Below, in pieces: positions 43,101 to 51,177 of a stretch of 64,000 nt of DNA. Within the stretch, counting starts at the first letter, position 1; each line of letters opens with the position of its first letter. Made by a program: the position numbers and the translations under genes. Location: positions 310,001-374,000 of the forward strand of contig NZ_OY787469.1 of the NCBI RefSeq assembly GCF_963678835.1. The letters run 5' to 3'. The notes beneath the pieces are model-generated. The model worked only from the letters and a program-made list of their open reading frames with translations. It did no database searches and was not told the origin of the DNA. Source of the DNA: an uncultured Desulfuromonas sp. Lineage in GTDB: Bacteria; Desulfobacterota; Desulfuromonadia; Desulfuromonadales; Desulfuromonadaceae.

Positions 43101-43164
43101 TGACCATAATGGTCATGACGATCATCATGGTTCGTTTTCTCAGAGCGATTAACGGCGACGACAT
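40120..43164 (-). CDS. RND efflux pump, inner-membrane component (AcrB/MexB superfamily)
   Basis: 1014 residues with the usual two repeats of membrane helix, large periplasmic loop and helix bundle. Notable segments: 'YPGASPLEVEEEVTDVIEEA', 'GALILALGMLVDNAIVICDS' (acidic proton-relay residues in helix 4) and 'GFLGLSGMLIKNAIVLIDQI'. Full length compared with about 1030 for AcrB. It exports toxic compounds using the proton gradient, in complex with the adaptor (43168) and TolC-like channel (38727). The ATG at 43164 follows GGATGT and comes 3 bases after the adaptor's stop. Confidence 0.95.
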   Translation of the reverse strand: MSSPLIALRKRTMMIVMTIMVIGSGILAFQKLGRLENPTFTIKTALVVTAYPGASPLEVEEEVTDVIEEAIQSMGQVKEIYSTSKAGLSLVYVDMKDTFHSHQLPQIWDELRRKVGDVRNQLPPGCAAPVVNDDFGDVYGVLFALTGENKSYAELKDTAEYLKNELLLCDDVAKIALWGTRQEVIYVEYNPSQLARLGITPTQIYQTLQSKNLVQESGKVKVGKKYIRIVPTGGIDNVQIISELLLGSANGTVRLSDVARIYRGYIEPPHNLMRFDGQPAIGLGISTLDGGNVITMGESVDAKLAQLKDSIPDGITLHTIYYQSNIVTEAIDLFIANLVEAVVIVIVLLMLFMGWRSGLLIGSVLLLTILGTLTGMYVMDITLQKISLGALILALGMLVDNAIVICDSTQMGMEQGKGVEKAAEDAVQATKWPLLGATFVAILAFTAIGFSPGNVGEFCRSLFDVMALSLLLSWVLAISVTPLLCVWFLKPAKNQEVGLHDRPMYQIFRRSLNLCMAHRWLVVLGTVALLVAAIWSFQFLDKAFFPNSSQRYFYVNFWNPQGTHIDETSEDLRTMERYLTTLDGVKNTTSFVGEGGLRFILSYDYEDANTSYGQIVVEVDNYRKIPELMSTVESYMHREFPQAEPYASRIMDGPGIPFKVEVRFRGPDTTVLKNLAEQAQQIYRDSHQARDIRTDWRQQVPIIRPHYSETQGRFAGISRNNLMEAIQGNFNGKVVGIYREDDELLPIIFRAPAQDRASVEDMENIQVWSDLHQRTIPLRQVVTAIEPEWEDPLIQRRDRERTITVQCNAVGVTPDALRLSILPQISNITLPPGYTMEWGGEFEDSEEAQGPLRQVFPLCFLGMFLIVVWLFDSFRRPLIILLTVPLSLIGVVLGLMVTGLPFGFMSILGFLGLSGMLIKNAIVLIDQIELELKAGMPAYEAVVDSTVNRLRPVLMASGTTILGMAPLITNPFYASMAATIMGGLLIATFLTLVIVPVVYTLVYKITPEVSHDQA

Positions 43165-43167
43165 GGG

Positions 43168-44319
43168 CTACATCCTTTCCAGTTGTTGAGCCATCGCTCT
43201 GACATGCATTCCCTCGGTCAGCTTGTCGCTGCCCGCCATGACGATCCACTCGTTTTCATCCAGCCCGGATAACAGTTGAACTTGATTCTTGCCGGTCAGT
43301 GAGCCGAGTTCCACAGCGCGTTTCAGCACCTGACTGGTGGCATCGTCATAGACCCAGACATACGTGTCGTGGCCTGTGGTGGAGAACACTGCATCGGTCG
43401 GAATAATCAGTTGCGTTTTGTACCCTTCAGGAGGGGAGGTCCAGTAAACGTCCGCCGTCATGCCCGGCAGGATCTGGCAACCCGCCGGGGGCGTGAAGCG
43501 AAAGGTCAGGGTGTAGGTACGGGTGACTTCGTCGGCCCGTGCCGTCCACTCTTTGAGGTAGATGGTAAAGCGCTGGTCCGGTGCCGAGGTGAACCGCACT
43601 TCCGCCGGAAGATTTTTGGCCAGCGGATATTTGACGATTTCGTTTTCCGGCAGATGAATTTCCACTTCAAGAGTGGCAATGTCCTGAATAGCGATCACCA
43701 CTTGACCGGGTTCGATCATCTCGTAATTTTCAACCTTCTGCTCAATCACCATGCCGTCATAGGGCGCTTTGAGGGTGGTGTCCTCCAGCTGGTGGCAGGC
43801 GATCTGCAGTTCGGCCTTGAGGCTCTGTTCCATCGCGACCGCCCGGTCATAGGCACTTTTGGCGCGGTCGTAATCGGCCTTGGCGTTGACCTGCTGTTGA
43901 AACAGGGTGACGGCACGGTCGTAATCCTGCTTGCTGTGTTCCAAATCGGAGCGGGCTGCGGCCAGCTGGGCGTTGAGCACGGCAATGCGGTCTTTGAAAT
44001 CACGCGGATCGACCTGCATCAGCCGTTGCCCTTTGCGGATCGTTTCGCCCGGCTCGACATCAATGGCCACCAGTGGGCCGCCGACACGGAAGGCCAGTTG
44101 AGTTTGCTGGCTGGCCTTGATAATGCCGGGATAGCGACGCTCGGCAGTCTTTTGCAAAGGTTCCACTTGCTGGATCAGGATCTGTTGCGTGGCGCTCTTC
44201 GCGTTAGCATGCCCGGCAGGGAAATCGGCCTGCGCAGCCAGACACAGGCTGGCGGTTGCGGCGATGAGACAAATGAAAATCAGTTGCAGGATCGGGTGCT
44301 TTATGGACAGGGCTTTCAT
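43168..44319 (-). CDS. RND periplasmic adaptor (membrane fusion protein)
   Basis: 383 residues; ATG at 44319 after GAGGAG. N-terminal signal/anchor 'LQLIFICLIAATASLCLA', then the lipoyl half-motifs 'FRVGGPLVAIDVEPGETIRK' and 'LKAPYDGMVIEQKVENYEMI', a coiled-coil hairpin (about 110-185) and beta-barrel and membrane-proximal parts ending 'KLTEGMHVRAMAQQLERM'. It links the RND pump to the outer-membrane channel. It lies 14 bases after the TetR gene, so regulator and pump are one operon. Confidence 0.94.
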   Translation of the reverse strand: MKALSIKHPILQLIFICLIAATASLCLAAQADFPAGHANAKSATQQILIQQVEPLQKTAERRYPGIIKASQQTQLAFRVGGPLVAIDVEPGETIRKGQRLMQVDPRDFKDRIAVLNAQLAAARSDLEHSKQDYDRAVTLFQQQVNAKADYDRAKSAYDRAVAMEQSLKAELQIACHQLEDTTLKAPYDGMVIEQKVENYEMIEPGQVVIAIQDIATLEVEIHLPENEIVKYPLAKNLPAEVRFTSAPDQRFTIYLKEWTARADEVTRTYTLTFRFTPPAGCQILPGMTADVYWTSPPEGYKTQLIIPTDAVFSTTGHDTYVWVYDDATSQVLKRAVELGSLTGKNQVQLLSGLDENEWIVMAGSDKLTEGMHVRAMAQQLERM

Positions 44320-44333
44320 GGGGGACTCCTCAA

Positions 44334-44975
44334 TTACACAAGGGGAAGATCAAAGAACTTTTGTTTCTGACTGATCAGGATATTTTCTAGATAAGTAATG
44401 TATTCCTGGTTGTACCCAGGTTGCTTCAGTTCACTGAGTACAGCGGTCTGGTAGTCGGCCAAAACAATCAAAGGTGATTGGATTGTCAGGGTGTGAGCAT
44501 ACGCCTGTTCGTACGACAGGTTTGGATCGATATGTTGAAACAGTTCCACGGTAAATTGGTTCTCCGGTGTGATGACGCGGTGGCTGAACATGTCCCTTAG
44601 GATTCCAGGCTGTTGCATCACCTGGTAAATCACTTGGCGGTGCCACTCGGGTGCCTGCTCTGAAAAGATCAGTTGGCTCATCCGCTCAACAACGCGGCGG
44701 ATAGCAATGGCCTGATCGGTGCGGTTGGTCAGGTCAAGGGTGGCCAGTTCTTTTTCCAGCGGAACAGCTTCCCAGCGTTGAATGACCTCGTTAATCACTT
44801 CGGCGAATAGGCCCTCCTTATTACCGAAATGGTAGTGGATGGTGCCGATATTTTCTTTGGCCAGGGAGGCAATCGTCCGCACGGGAACATTGGACAGGCC
44901 GAGCTCGGCAATCAGCTGACCGGCGGCTTCAATCAAGGCGTTTTTTGTGATTTCACTGCTGCTATAGGTTGCCAT
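44334..44975 (-). CDS. TetR/AcrR-family regulator of the efflux operon (CecR-like)
   Basis: 213 residues; the ATG at 44975 follows GGAGA and begins 'MATYSSSEITKNALIEAAGQ'; the frame is open to 45047 but without a ribosome site. The helix-turn-helix is 'VPVRTIASLAKENIGTIHYH' with 'FGNKEGLFAEVI'. The C-terminal part ('EWHRQVIYQVMQQPGILRD') resembles the DUF1956/CecR ligand domain. As first gene of the pump operon it most likely represses it until a substrate binds. The AT-rich stretch just upstream (about 45030-45060) has TTTAGTCAAATGTTTAAATT, a possible operator area. Confidence 0.88.
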   Translation of the reverse strand: MATYSSSEITKNALIEAAGQLIAELGLSNVPVRTIASLAKENIGTIHYHFGNKEGLFAEVINEVIQRWEAVPLEKELATLDLTNRTDQAIAIRRVVERMSQLIFSEQAPEWHRQVIYQVMQQPGILRDMFSHRVITPENQFTVELFQHIDPNLSYEQAYAHTLTIQSPLIVLADYQTAVLSELKQPGYNQEYITYLENILISQKQKFFDLPLV

Positions 44976-45114
44976 CAGGGTCTCCGCATGCGTTTGAGGA
45001 AGTGTTCTGCACGGATCGAATTTAAACAAGTGACCATATTTAGTCAAATGTTTAAATTTGGTCGTCGGGCTCCGCTTGGACCTCTCGCAGCATGCCCCCT
45101 GTAATCTTTGCCAG

Positions 45115-45999
45115 TTAGGCCCGTCTGAGTTTTAAGAAAATATAGCTGGAAATCGCGCCAAGAATGAGACTCCCACCAGCCAGCGTCGCCGCCGGGGGAA
45201 TTTCGTTGAATAACAGGAAGGCCCACGACGTAGAAAACACGGACATGCTCATGCTGATCATGGCGGCTTCCGCAGCAAGGATGTAACGGGTGGAAACGCC
45301 GGTCAAAACCCGGCCAAAGGGAGCGGAGAGCAACCCCATGGCGGCCATGATCAGCCAGGTTCCCGGAGTCAGGCTGGCGACATCGGCAAAGGGCAGGAGG
45401 ACTGCGGCCAGCCAGACTCCGGCAATGCCCACCACGGCGATGCGGCTCATTTTTGTGTAGTGGCGTTGATAGGTCCCGTTCAGAGCCAGGAAGATCACAC
45501 ACAGCAGTGCCAACGAATCTCCAAACAGGTTGACCGATTCGAGGGAACCTGAAATCACCACGGCAATGCCGCCAACCACCATGATGATGGCCAGCCACAG
45601 GGATTTGTCCGCCGTCTCCTTGAGAAATAACCAACTAAAAATCGCCGTCAGAACCGGACGACTGGCCATGATGATCACGGTATTAGCCACGGCTGTAAAT
45701 TTGATGCTGAGGATAAAGCAGCATGCACTGTCGAACATCAGCAAGCCAGAGATGACAACGGGCCAGCCATCCTCTTTCAATGTGCCGACCACCCCACGTT
45801 GATCGCTGATCTGAAGCATGACAGACATGGAAATGACGGTGAACAGACCAAATAAAAAGACCGTATTCACCCCATCAGTGCCTGATAAACGAACAAAAAC
45901 GGAATCAAAACTGATTAAAAGAGTTCCCACCAGAGCCGAGAGAATCCCTTTGGTGCGTGCCTCTGCGGCAGCGATTTTTGGGAGGGCGATGGTTGTCAT
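45115..45999 (-). CDS. DMT-superfamily (EamA) transporter
   Basis: 294 residues; ATG at 45999 after AAGGAG. About ten membrane segments in two EamA halves, beginning 'GILSALVGTLLISFDSVFVR' and later 'GLLSAPFGRVLTGVSTRYIL'. Such carriers export metabolites or drugs from the cytoplasm. It is divergent from a TetR regulator at 46126, with a perfect inverted repeat between them, so drug- or metabolite-induced expression is likely. The substrate cannot be told from sequence. Confidence 0.9.
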   Translation of the reverse strand: MTTIALPKIAAAEARTKGILSALVGTLLISFDSVFVRLSGTDGVNTVFLFGLFTVISMSVMLQISDQRGVVGTLKEDGWPVVISGLLMFDSACCFILSIKFTAVANTVIIMASRPVLTAIFSWLFLKETADKSLWLAIIMVVGGIAVVISGSLESVNLFGDSLALLCVIFLALNGTYQRHYTKMSRIAVVGIAGVWLAAVLLPFADVASLTPGTWLIMAAMGLLSAPFGRVLTGVSTRYILAAEAAMISMSMSVFSTSWAFLLFNEIPPAATLAGGSLILGAISSYIFLKLRRA

Positions 46000-46077
46000 A
46001 ACATTCTCCTTGTGTAAAATGAGACTGACTAGTATGTTTTTTCACAGTAGGAGAGAAGGTCGACCACGTCAATAAAA

Positions 46078-46097
46078 ATCATACCAGCAAGTATGAT
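46078..46097. promoter_or_regulatory. Probable TetR operator between DMT transporter and TetR genes
   Basis: ATCATAC and GTATGAT, a perfect 7-bp inverted repeat with a 6-base spacer, 28 bases before the TetR start and about 80 before the transporter start. A further half-site (AGTATG) occurs near 46031. Typical of a site from which TetR controls itself and the divergent gene. Confidence 0.6.
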
Positions 46098-46125
46098 ATT
46101 AAATGGAAAAATTAAGGACGCGTGC

Positions 46126-46722
46126 ATGAAGAAAATCGAACAGAACAAAATACAAAAGCGGGACAGGATTTTAAAGGCCGCTCAGGAGACGTTTCAGGCC
46201 AGTGGTTTTATTGGTGCCAGCATGGATCGCATTGCAGAAAAAGCCGGTGTGACCAAGCAGACGGTCTACCGCTATTTCACCACCAAAGAGGAATTATTTA
46301 AAGCGACTCTGGAGGCCCAGCGTCGGCTCGCCAAAGAAAGCTTTCTCGATGCGTTGCAGTTGTCTGACACCCGTCAGGCTTTAACCACCTTTGCCGCCGG
46401 GTTTATCAAACGGCATCTGTCCAGAGAACACCTGGCCAATGTTCGTCTGCTGGTGGCGGAAGGGCCGAGTGTGCCGGAGATGACCCGGGCGTTTTACGCC
46501 TTCGGTTCAGAGAAGACCCAGGACAGCCTTGTCCGGTTTATCGAGGATCGTTTTGACCGCAAAGATGCCGTCGATGAAATTCAGGCGTTTGTCAGTATGT
46601 TGATTTCTCTGCGTATGCCGGTGCTCACCGGGCTGCGTGAACCACTCAGCGAGGAAGAGATCACCAGGCACGCGGATAAGACCGTGCGGATGTTTTTGAA
46701 GTTGCTGGATGCCACGATTTAA
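46126..46722 (+). CDS. TetR/AcrR-family regulator (divergent from DMT transporter)
   Basis: 198 residues from the ATG at 46126 (AAGGA 8 bases before). The N-terminal domain has 'RILKAAQETFQASGFIGASM' and 'IAEKAGVTKQTVYRYFTTKE', the canonical TetR recognition helix. The C-terminal domain 'RQALTTFAAGFIKRHLSREH' and following is of the TetR_C/AefR-like type. Likely repressor of the transporter at 45115 through the operator at 46078. The truncated methyltransferase gene follows after 23 bases and may be co-transcribed. Confidence 0.9.
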   Translation: MKKIEQNKIQKRDRILKAAQETFQASGFIGASMDRIAEKAGVTKQTVYRYFTTKEELFKATLEAQRRLAKESFLDALQLSDTRQALTTFAAGFIKRHLSREHLANVRLLVAEGPSVPEMTRAFYAFGSEKTQDSLVRFIEDRFDRKDAVDEIQAFVSMLISLRMPVLTGLREPLSEEEITRHADKTVRMFLKLLDATI

Positions 46723-46745
46723 CCGCAGGCCGGGAAGAGGCGTTT

Positions 46746-47144
46746 ATGAATGAGCACTTGCACGGTCTGCTACCGAGGGGGGGGGTGGTGACCACGGTGG
46801 AATGTGCCGAGCTCAAGTACCGGTTGGCCCAACAGACGTTTGCGCGCACGCCGTTGGCGGCGCGTATTGAAGCGATTCATGGTGATGCCGGGGAGATTCT
46901 CATCGAAACGGCCGATGCAGTCTATGATCGGATCTTACTTGATTCAGAGCGCAGCGCGTATCCTGGCTGGTGGCCCGATGTGAAACGGATTCTGCACCCC
47001 GGCGGTTTGCGGGTGGTGGATAACGCCCTGTCCCATGTTGGGCTGATGTCACCGTTGAAAGCGCTTGTCGATGCTGATAGCGAATTTACCACCTGTCTGG
47101 TGGCGGTGGACAAAGAGGAATCTTGGGCAACCTGTTCCGGCTGA
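46746..47144 (+). pseudogene. O-methyltransferase lacking its N-terminal third
   Basis: 132 residues: 'VVTTVECAELKYRLAQQTFA', 'IHGDAGEILIETADAVYDRI' and 'YPGWWPDVKRILHPGGLRVV' followed by 'DNALSH'. This is the C-terminal two-thirds of a family-3 (CCoAOMT/COMT-like) SAM-dependent O-methyltransferase. The first 70-80 residues, including the glycine-rich SAM motif (normally VLEIGTGxGYS), are absent; the TetR gene occupies that place. A run of nine G at about 46777-46785 near the start could slip. The ATG at 46746 has GGAAGAGG before it. It is probably a deletion product. Confidence 0.65.
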
Positions 47145-47252
47145 GATGGAAAAAAATTTCTCAAAAAAGCAATATCGGTCAGGATTTGACCGTTGCGTTC
47201 GATTAGAGTCCTACCTGACCGCTGAGAAGAAAACGCCAAACAAGAGGATCGC

Positions 47253-48098
47253 ATGTCGCTTTCTGAACAGATCAATCGTGTCTGCACCTATATCGTTCAA
47301 CATCTCGATGAGGATTTGACCCTCGACCAGTTGAGCCGGGTTGCCGCTGTCTCGAAATTCCATCTGCACCGTGTGTTTACGGCGCAGACCGGAATGACAC
47401 TGTTCAAATTCATCCAGTTGTCCCGGTTGCGCAAGGCTTCGTACCAATTGGCTTTTAAGGACATGAAGATTATCGACATTGCCCTCGATGCCGGATATGA
47501 AAGCCCTGAAGCGTTTGCCCGATCCTTTAAAAAGACGTTTGGCCGCACCCCTTCTCAATTCAGGAATCAACCACAATGGCTGGAATGGCAGCTGATGCAG
47601 AATCAGCTGATCCAGCCGGGAGAACGGGAAATGAGCGTAACAATTGTGGACGTTAAGGAAACCAAAGTCGCCGTACTTGAGCACTGGGGCGCCCCGGCGC
47701 GGGTGATGGAAAGTGTCGAACGGTTTATCCAATGGCGTAAGGAGACCGGCCTGTCGCCGATAAAGACCAGCCAGTCGTTTGGCGTGCCGTTTCGCGATCC
47801 GAACACCGCACCGCCTGAAGAGTTTCGTTTTGATATCTGCGGCTCCATCGATGCGGATGTCCCGGCCAATGACTACGGGGTCAAAACGGGCTTCATCCCG
47901 GCAGGACGCTGTGCCATGCTGCGCCATTACGGCAGCCGCGATACCATTTCAGACAGTGTGTATTCCCTGTATCGGCAATGGTTGCCGGACAGTGGCGAGG
48001 AGTTGCGCGATTACCCCTGTTACTTTCGCTATGTGAATCTGCTGCCCGAGGTTGATGAGTGTGATCTGATCACGGAGATCTATCTGCCGATCAAGTAA
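47253..48098 (+). CDS. AraC-family regulator with GyrI-like ligand domain
   Basis: 281 residues; ATG at 47253. The AraC DNA-binding domain is N-terminal (about 8-105): 'TLDQLSRVAAVSKFHLHRVF' and 'IIDIALDAGYESPEAFARSF'. It is followed by a GyrI-like small-molecule-binding domain (about 125-280; 'MSVTIVDVKETKVAVLEHWG', 'YGVKTGFIPAGRCAMLRHYG'). This Rob/BmrR-like layout is used for multidrug-type sensing and is unlike the PchR group in the island. The target is unknown; nearby efflux genes are candidates. Confidence 0.92.
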   Translation: MSLSEQINRVCTYIVQHLDEDLTLDQLSRVAAVSKFHLHRVFTAQTGMTLFKFIQLSRLRKASYQLAFKDMKIIDIALDAGYESPEAFARSFKKTFGRTPSQFRNQPQWLEWQLMQNQLIQPGEREMSVTIVDVKETKVAVLEHWGAPARVMESVERFIQWRKETGLSPIKTSQSFGVPFRDPNTAPPEEFRFDICGSIDADVPANDYGVKTGFIPAGRCAMLRHYGSRDTISDSVYSLYRQWLPDSGEELRDYPCYFRYVNLLPEVDECDLITEIYLPIK

Positions 48099-48170
48099 TG
48101 CCGGGTTCATGCGAGGTGACAGACTTGCTGCGGAGTGAGTCGGGCTTGCGAGTAGGCAACGCGTTTCAAT

Positions 48171-48223
48171 AAAAAAGTCGCCTGGAAAAGAGCATCACAG
48201 CCTTTTGGCCTGGCGACTTTTTT
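48171..48223. terminator. Bidirectional terminator between AraC-GyrI and flagellin genes
   Basis: AAAAAAGTCGCC at 48171-48182 pairs with GGCGACTTTTTT at 48212-48223, with further internal pairing (GGAAAAG/CTTTTGG). A/T runs on both sides suit both convergent genes. Confidence 0.85.
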
Positions 48224-48253
48224 CGGATTACGCGGCATGCGGTGGGGATAAAT

Positions 48254-49072
48254 TTACCCCTGCAGCAGGCCGAGAACCGTTTTCGCTGATTGATTCGCCT
48301 GGGCCTGCATGGCGATACCGGCTTGTTGGAGAATCCGGTTACGGGTCATGGCAGAGGCTTCTTCAGCCATGTCGGCATCAGCAACACGAGAATTCGCCGC
48401 CGTCATATTTTCCGCCACATCACCAAGATTTTCTATCGCCGACTCGAAGCGCCCCTGGATAGCACCAAGTTCGCCGCGGGTGCCGGAAACCCGGCTCAAT
48501 GCGTCATCAATGGCAGCCAACGACGATTGGGCGCCTTCTTGGCTCAGGACATTTAATGCTGCCGTGCCCAGATCCTGCTGGGTGGCACCCTCGATCTGAA
48601 CGGTGATCTGTTCGCCGGCATCAGCCCCGACCTGAAAGCTCATTGCAGATTCAGACAGATCGCCATTGAGAAGTTTCTGGCCATTGAACGCGGTGGTCCC
48701 GGCAATGCGGTCCAGTTCGGACTGAAGCTGAGAGAATTCGGCGTTCATCGACGCCCGGTCGCTATCGTTGTAGATGCCGTTAGCCGACTGCACGGCAAGT
48801 TCGCGCATGCGCTGCAGCAGTGTTGAGCTTTCGCCCAGTGCGCCGTCAGCCGTTTGGGCCAGCGAGTAACCGTCGTTGGCGTTACGGATCGCCTGGTTGA
48901 TGCCACGCACCTGAGAGTTGAAACGATCAGAGATGGCCAATCCCGCCGCATCATCCTGAGCACTGTTGATCCGTGATCCGCTGGAGATGCGCTCCATCGA
49001 TTTATTGAGGTTCTGCTGAGTCTGGACAAGATTGCGACTGCTGAGTGATGGTCCATTGATTGTGTTTGCCAT
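48254..49072 (-). CDS. fliC: Flagellin
   Basis: 272 residues; ATG at 49072 after GGAGGTGTCCT. Conserved N-terminal D0/D1 segments ('[20 protein letters not shown]', '[20 protein letters not shown]') and C-terminal segments ('[20 protein letters not shown]', '[11 protein letters not shown]') with almost no variable D2/D3 region, so the filament protein is short. It is the structural subunit of the flagellar filament, exported by the flagellar type III system. No other flagellar gene is present nearby, so this is an isolated gene. A promoter candidate lies at 49129-49156. Confidence 0.95.
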   Translation of the reverse strand: MANTINGPSLSSRNLVQTQQNLNKSMERISSGSRINSAQDDAAGLAISDRFNSQVRGINQAIRNANDGYSLAQTADGALGESSTLLQRMRELAVQSANGIYNDSDRASMNAEFSQLQSELDRIAGTTAFNGQKLLNGDLSESAMSFQVGADAGEQITVQIEGATQQDLGTAALNVLSQEGAQSSLAAIDDALSRVSGTRGELGAIQGRFESAIENLGDVAENMTAANSRVADADMAEEASAMTRNRILQQAGIAMQAQANQSAKTVLGLLQG

Positions 49073-49128
49073 AGGACACCTCCTGGAGGGTCGCCAAGTC
49101 ATGATGTTACGCTTTTAGTGAGACTTTA

Positions 49129-49156
49129 AATTTAGCATAAATGATCTGTATGTCAA
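49129..49156 (-). promoter_or_regulatory. Possible promoter of the flagellin gene
   Basis: On the minus strand TTGACA (49151-49156) and TAAATT (49129-49134) are separated by 16 bases, about 57 bases before the flagellin start. It fits a vegetative promoter. I did not find a convincing sigma-28 site, which is more usual for flagellins, so this is tentative. Confidence 0.35.
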
Positions 49157-49269
49157 ATTTACCACCATGATAACTGGTTGTTTTTGCGCTGAAAGTCAAT
49201 GATTCCCACCGCCTTTCAGCGCAGAGTATGTCGTCTTTTTAAAAGTGTCGTCCAGCGAATCGTTGCTCG

Positions 49270-50718
49270 TTATGGCTGTGATTCATCAAACTTGCGCAAG
49301 GTCTCCTGCGAAGGCTTGGGCGTGATCAAGCTGACCAGAATCACAGCGAGAAACGCCAGAATAAACCCCGGCAGCAATTCAAAGAGATATTCCCCCTCAA
49401 TCTGCACATAGTTTTTCACCACAAAAATAGTCACCGCCCCGACAACCATACCGGCAAGGGCACCGTAACGCGTGGTGCCGCGCCAGACCAGCGACAACAG
49501 GATGACCGGGCCGAAGGCTGCGCCGAAACCGCTCCAGGCATAGCCGACCATGCCGAGAATCGTGCCACTGCTGGTAGAGGTGATGATGTACGCCAGCAGG
49601 GCAAACCCGACAATGCCGAAACGGCTGATCCACGCCTTGCGGCCGGGGCTGAAGTGTTTAAACAGGGGCAGGTCTTCGGTCAGAGTTGACGACAGGACCA
49701 GCAGTTGCGAGTCGGCCGTCGACATGACCGCTGCCAAAACCGCCGCCAGGACAACACCCGAGAATACCGGATGAAACAGAGCGCTGACCAGAGCAAGGAA
49801 GATCCGTTCCTTGTTGCCGTCCGGTCCCGAGACGCCGGGCAATGGAACCAGCTCATTGTAGGCAATGCCGCTCAGGCCGATCACAACGGAAAGAGTCAGG
49901 CATAAAATCATCCAGCTCATGCCGATCCGTCGTGCCTTGGACACGCTGGCCACCTTATCAATACCGATAAAACGCGCCAGAATGTGGGGCTGGCCGAAAT
50001 AACCGACTCCCCAGGCCATCAGAGACGCGCCAGTGAGCCAGGTGGTCTGATAATCAAACGCCTTGGGGTTGGCTGCCGTAATATCGACTCCCGTGCCGGA
50101 TACGGCAAAAAACGCCAGCAAGGCACAGAATGTCAAGGACGCCAACATCAGCAGACCCTGGATCAAATCGGTCCAGCACACGGCGAGGTAACCACCGAGA
50201 AACGTGTAGGAAACCACCACCAGCGTTGTGACCGTCAGCGCCATCTGTTCTGTGGCGCCAAAACTGTGGGCAAACAGCAGGGTGCCGCCCTTAAGGCCCG
50301 AGGCGACATAGAGGGTGAAAAAGATCAGAATCACTACCGCCGAAATGGTTTTGATCGTATGCGAGGAATCATCAAAGCGGTTGGACAGGTAGGTCGGCAG
50401 GGTGACCGCATTGAGCTTTTCCGTATAGGCACGCAGCCGTGGGGCCACGATATACCAGTTAGCGTAGGCACCCAGAGACAGCCCCAAAGAGATCCACAGC
50501 CCCTCAACCAGGCCCGAAGCAAAAACAGCCCCCGGCAGCCCGAGCAACAGCCAACTGCTCATATCTGATGCACCGGCGCTGATTGCCGAGGTTGCCGGGC
50601 CCAAGGTGCGGCCACCGATAATAAAGTCCTCGTTGCTTTTCGTCTTTTTCATGGAGAGATAGCCGATAGTCAGCATGAGCATCAGGTACAGACTAAATTC
50701 AATGGCGGTCAGCATCAT
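49270..50718 (-). CDS. putP: Sodium/proline symporter
   Basis: 482 residues with about 13 membrane segments of the sodium:solute symporter family. Diagnostic parts: 'NEDFIIGGRTLGPATSAISA' (start of the transport core), 'SAGASDMSSWLLLGLPGAVF', 'TLPTYLSNRF', 'FTLYVASGLKGGTLLFAHSF' and 'GWAVGYFGQPH'-like 'WGVGYFGQPHILARFIGI', all as in PutP. It imports proline with Na+. Start at the paired ATG codons at 50718 after AAAGGA. Proline may serve as osmolyte or carbon source. No putA or other proline gene is adjacent. Confidence 0.93.
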   Translation of the reverse strand: MMLTAIEFSLYLMLMLTIGYLSMKKTKSNEDFIIGGRTLGPATSAISAGASDMSSWLLLGLPGAVFASGLVEGLWISLGLSLGAYANWYIVAPRLRAYTEKLNAVTLPTYLSNRFDDSSHTIKTISAVVILIFFTLYVASGLKGGTLLFAHSFGATEQMALTVTTLVVVSYTFLGGYLAVCWTDLIQGLLMLASLTFCALLAFFAVSGTGVDITAANPKAFDYQTTWLTGASLMAWGVGYFGQPHILARFIGIDKVASVSKARRIGMSWMILCLTLSVVIGLSGIAYNELVPLPGVSGPDGNKERIFLALVSALFHPVFSGVVLAAVLAAVMSTADSQLLVLSSTLTEDLPLFKHFSPGRKAWISRFGIVGFALLAYIITSTSSGTILGMVGYAWSGFGAAFGPVILLSLVWRGTTRYGALAGMVVGAVTIFVVKNYVQIEGEYLFELLPGFILAFLAVILVSLITPKPSQETLRKFDESQP

Positions 50719-50861
50719 GTGTTTTCCTTTTAAACCTGTCGTGCGAGGACGTTTGGAGAATTAATCGTTTCTTGGGAAAAGTGCATTGTATCATCGGGAA
50801 AACCGATAAATGGAGGCAACCATAGCAAGTTTCAAAAATGGGTGCAAGGAGGTGCCGAACC

Positions 50862-51000
50862 GGCTGTTGTGAAAAACAGACTGTGGAGCCTATAGACGGG
50901 CGACCAAAATCAAGGCCAGATTTTCAAGTGCTTGATTTTTGTGAGCAAGACGAAAATCGCATTATCGGCTTGCGTCGTTGGAGAGTCCCAATTATGAACG
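50862..51000 (+). repeat. Dispersed hairpin element, copy 5
   Basis: GGCTGTTGTGAAAAACAGAC, TGTGGAGCCTATAGACGGGC, inner hairpin AAAATCAAGG...CTTGATTTT, GAGCAAGACGAAAATCGC and a decayed tail (GGAGAGTCCCAATTATGAAC). It lies in the 460-base gap between PutP and the glycosyltransferase, which otherwise holds no visible gene. Confidence 0.65.
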
Positions 51001-51177
51001 CTACAGGCTTAACACGGGACGCTGCCCAGTGGATAGGTCTCTGGAAAAACGAGACGGAGAGATAAGACGGTTATCAACGCTTTGCGCCGCCGGTAATGAT
51101 TGACTCGATTTGCCGAGCTAAAGGATGGCACGCCGGGAGCCTATCCATCCAGGCCAAGGAAAAAGTATGCTGGTTGT

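Noticed and set aside
45044-45634. 196-codon minus-strand frame overlapping the DMT transporter
   Set aside because: Different frame of the same DNA; the transporter frame has the membrane segments and ribosome site.
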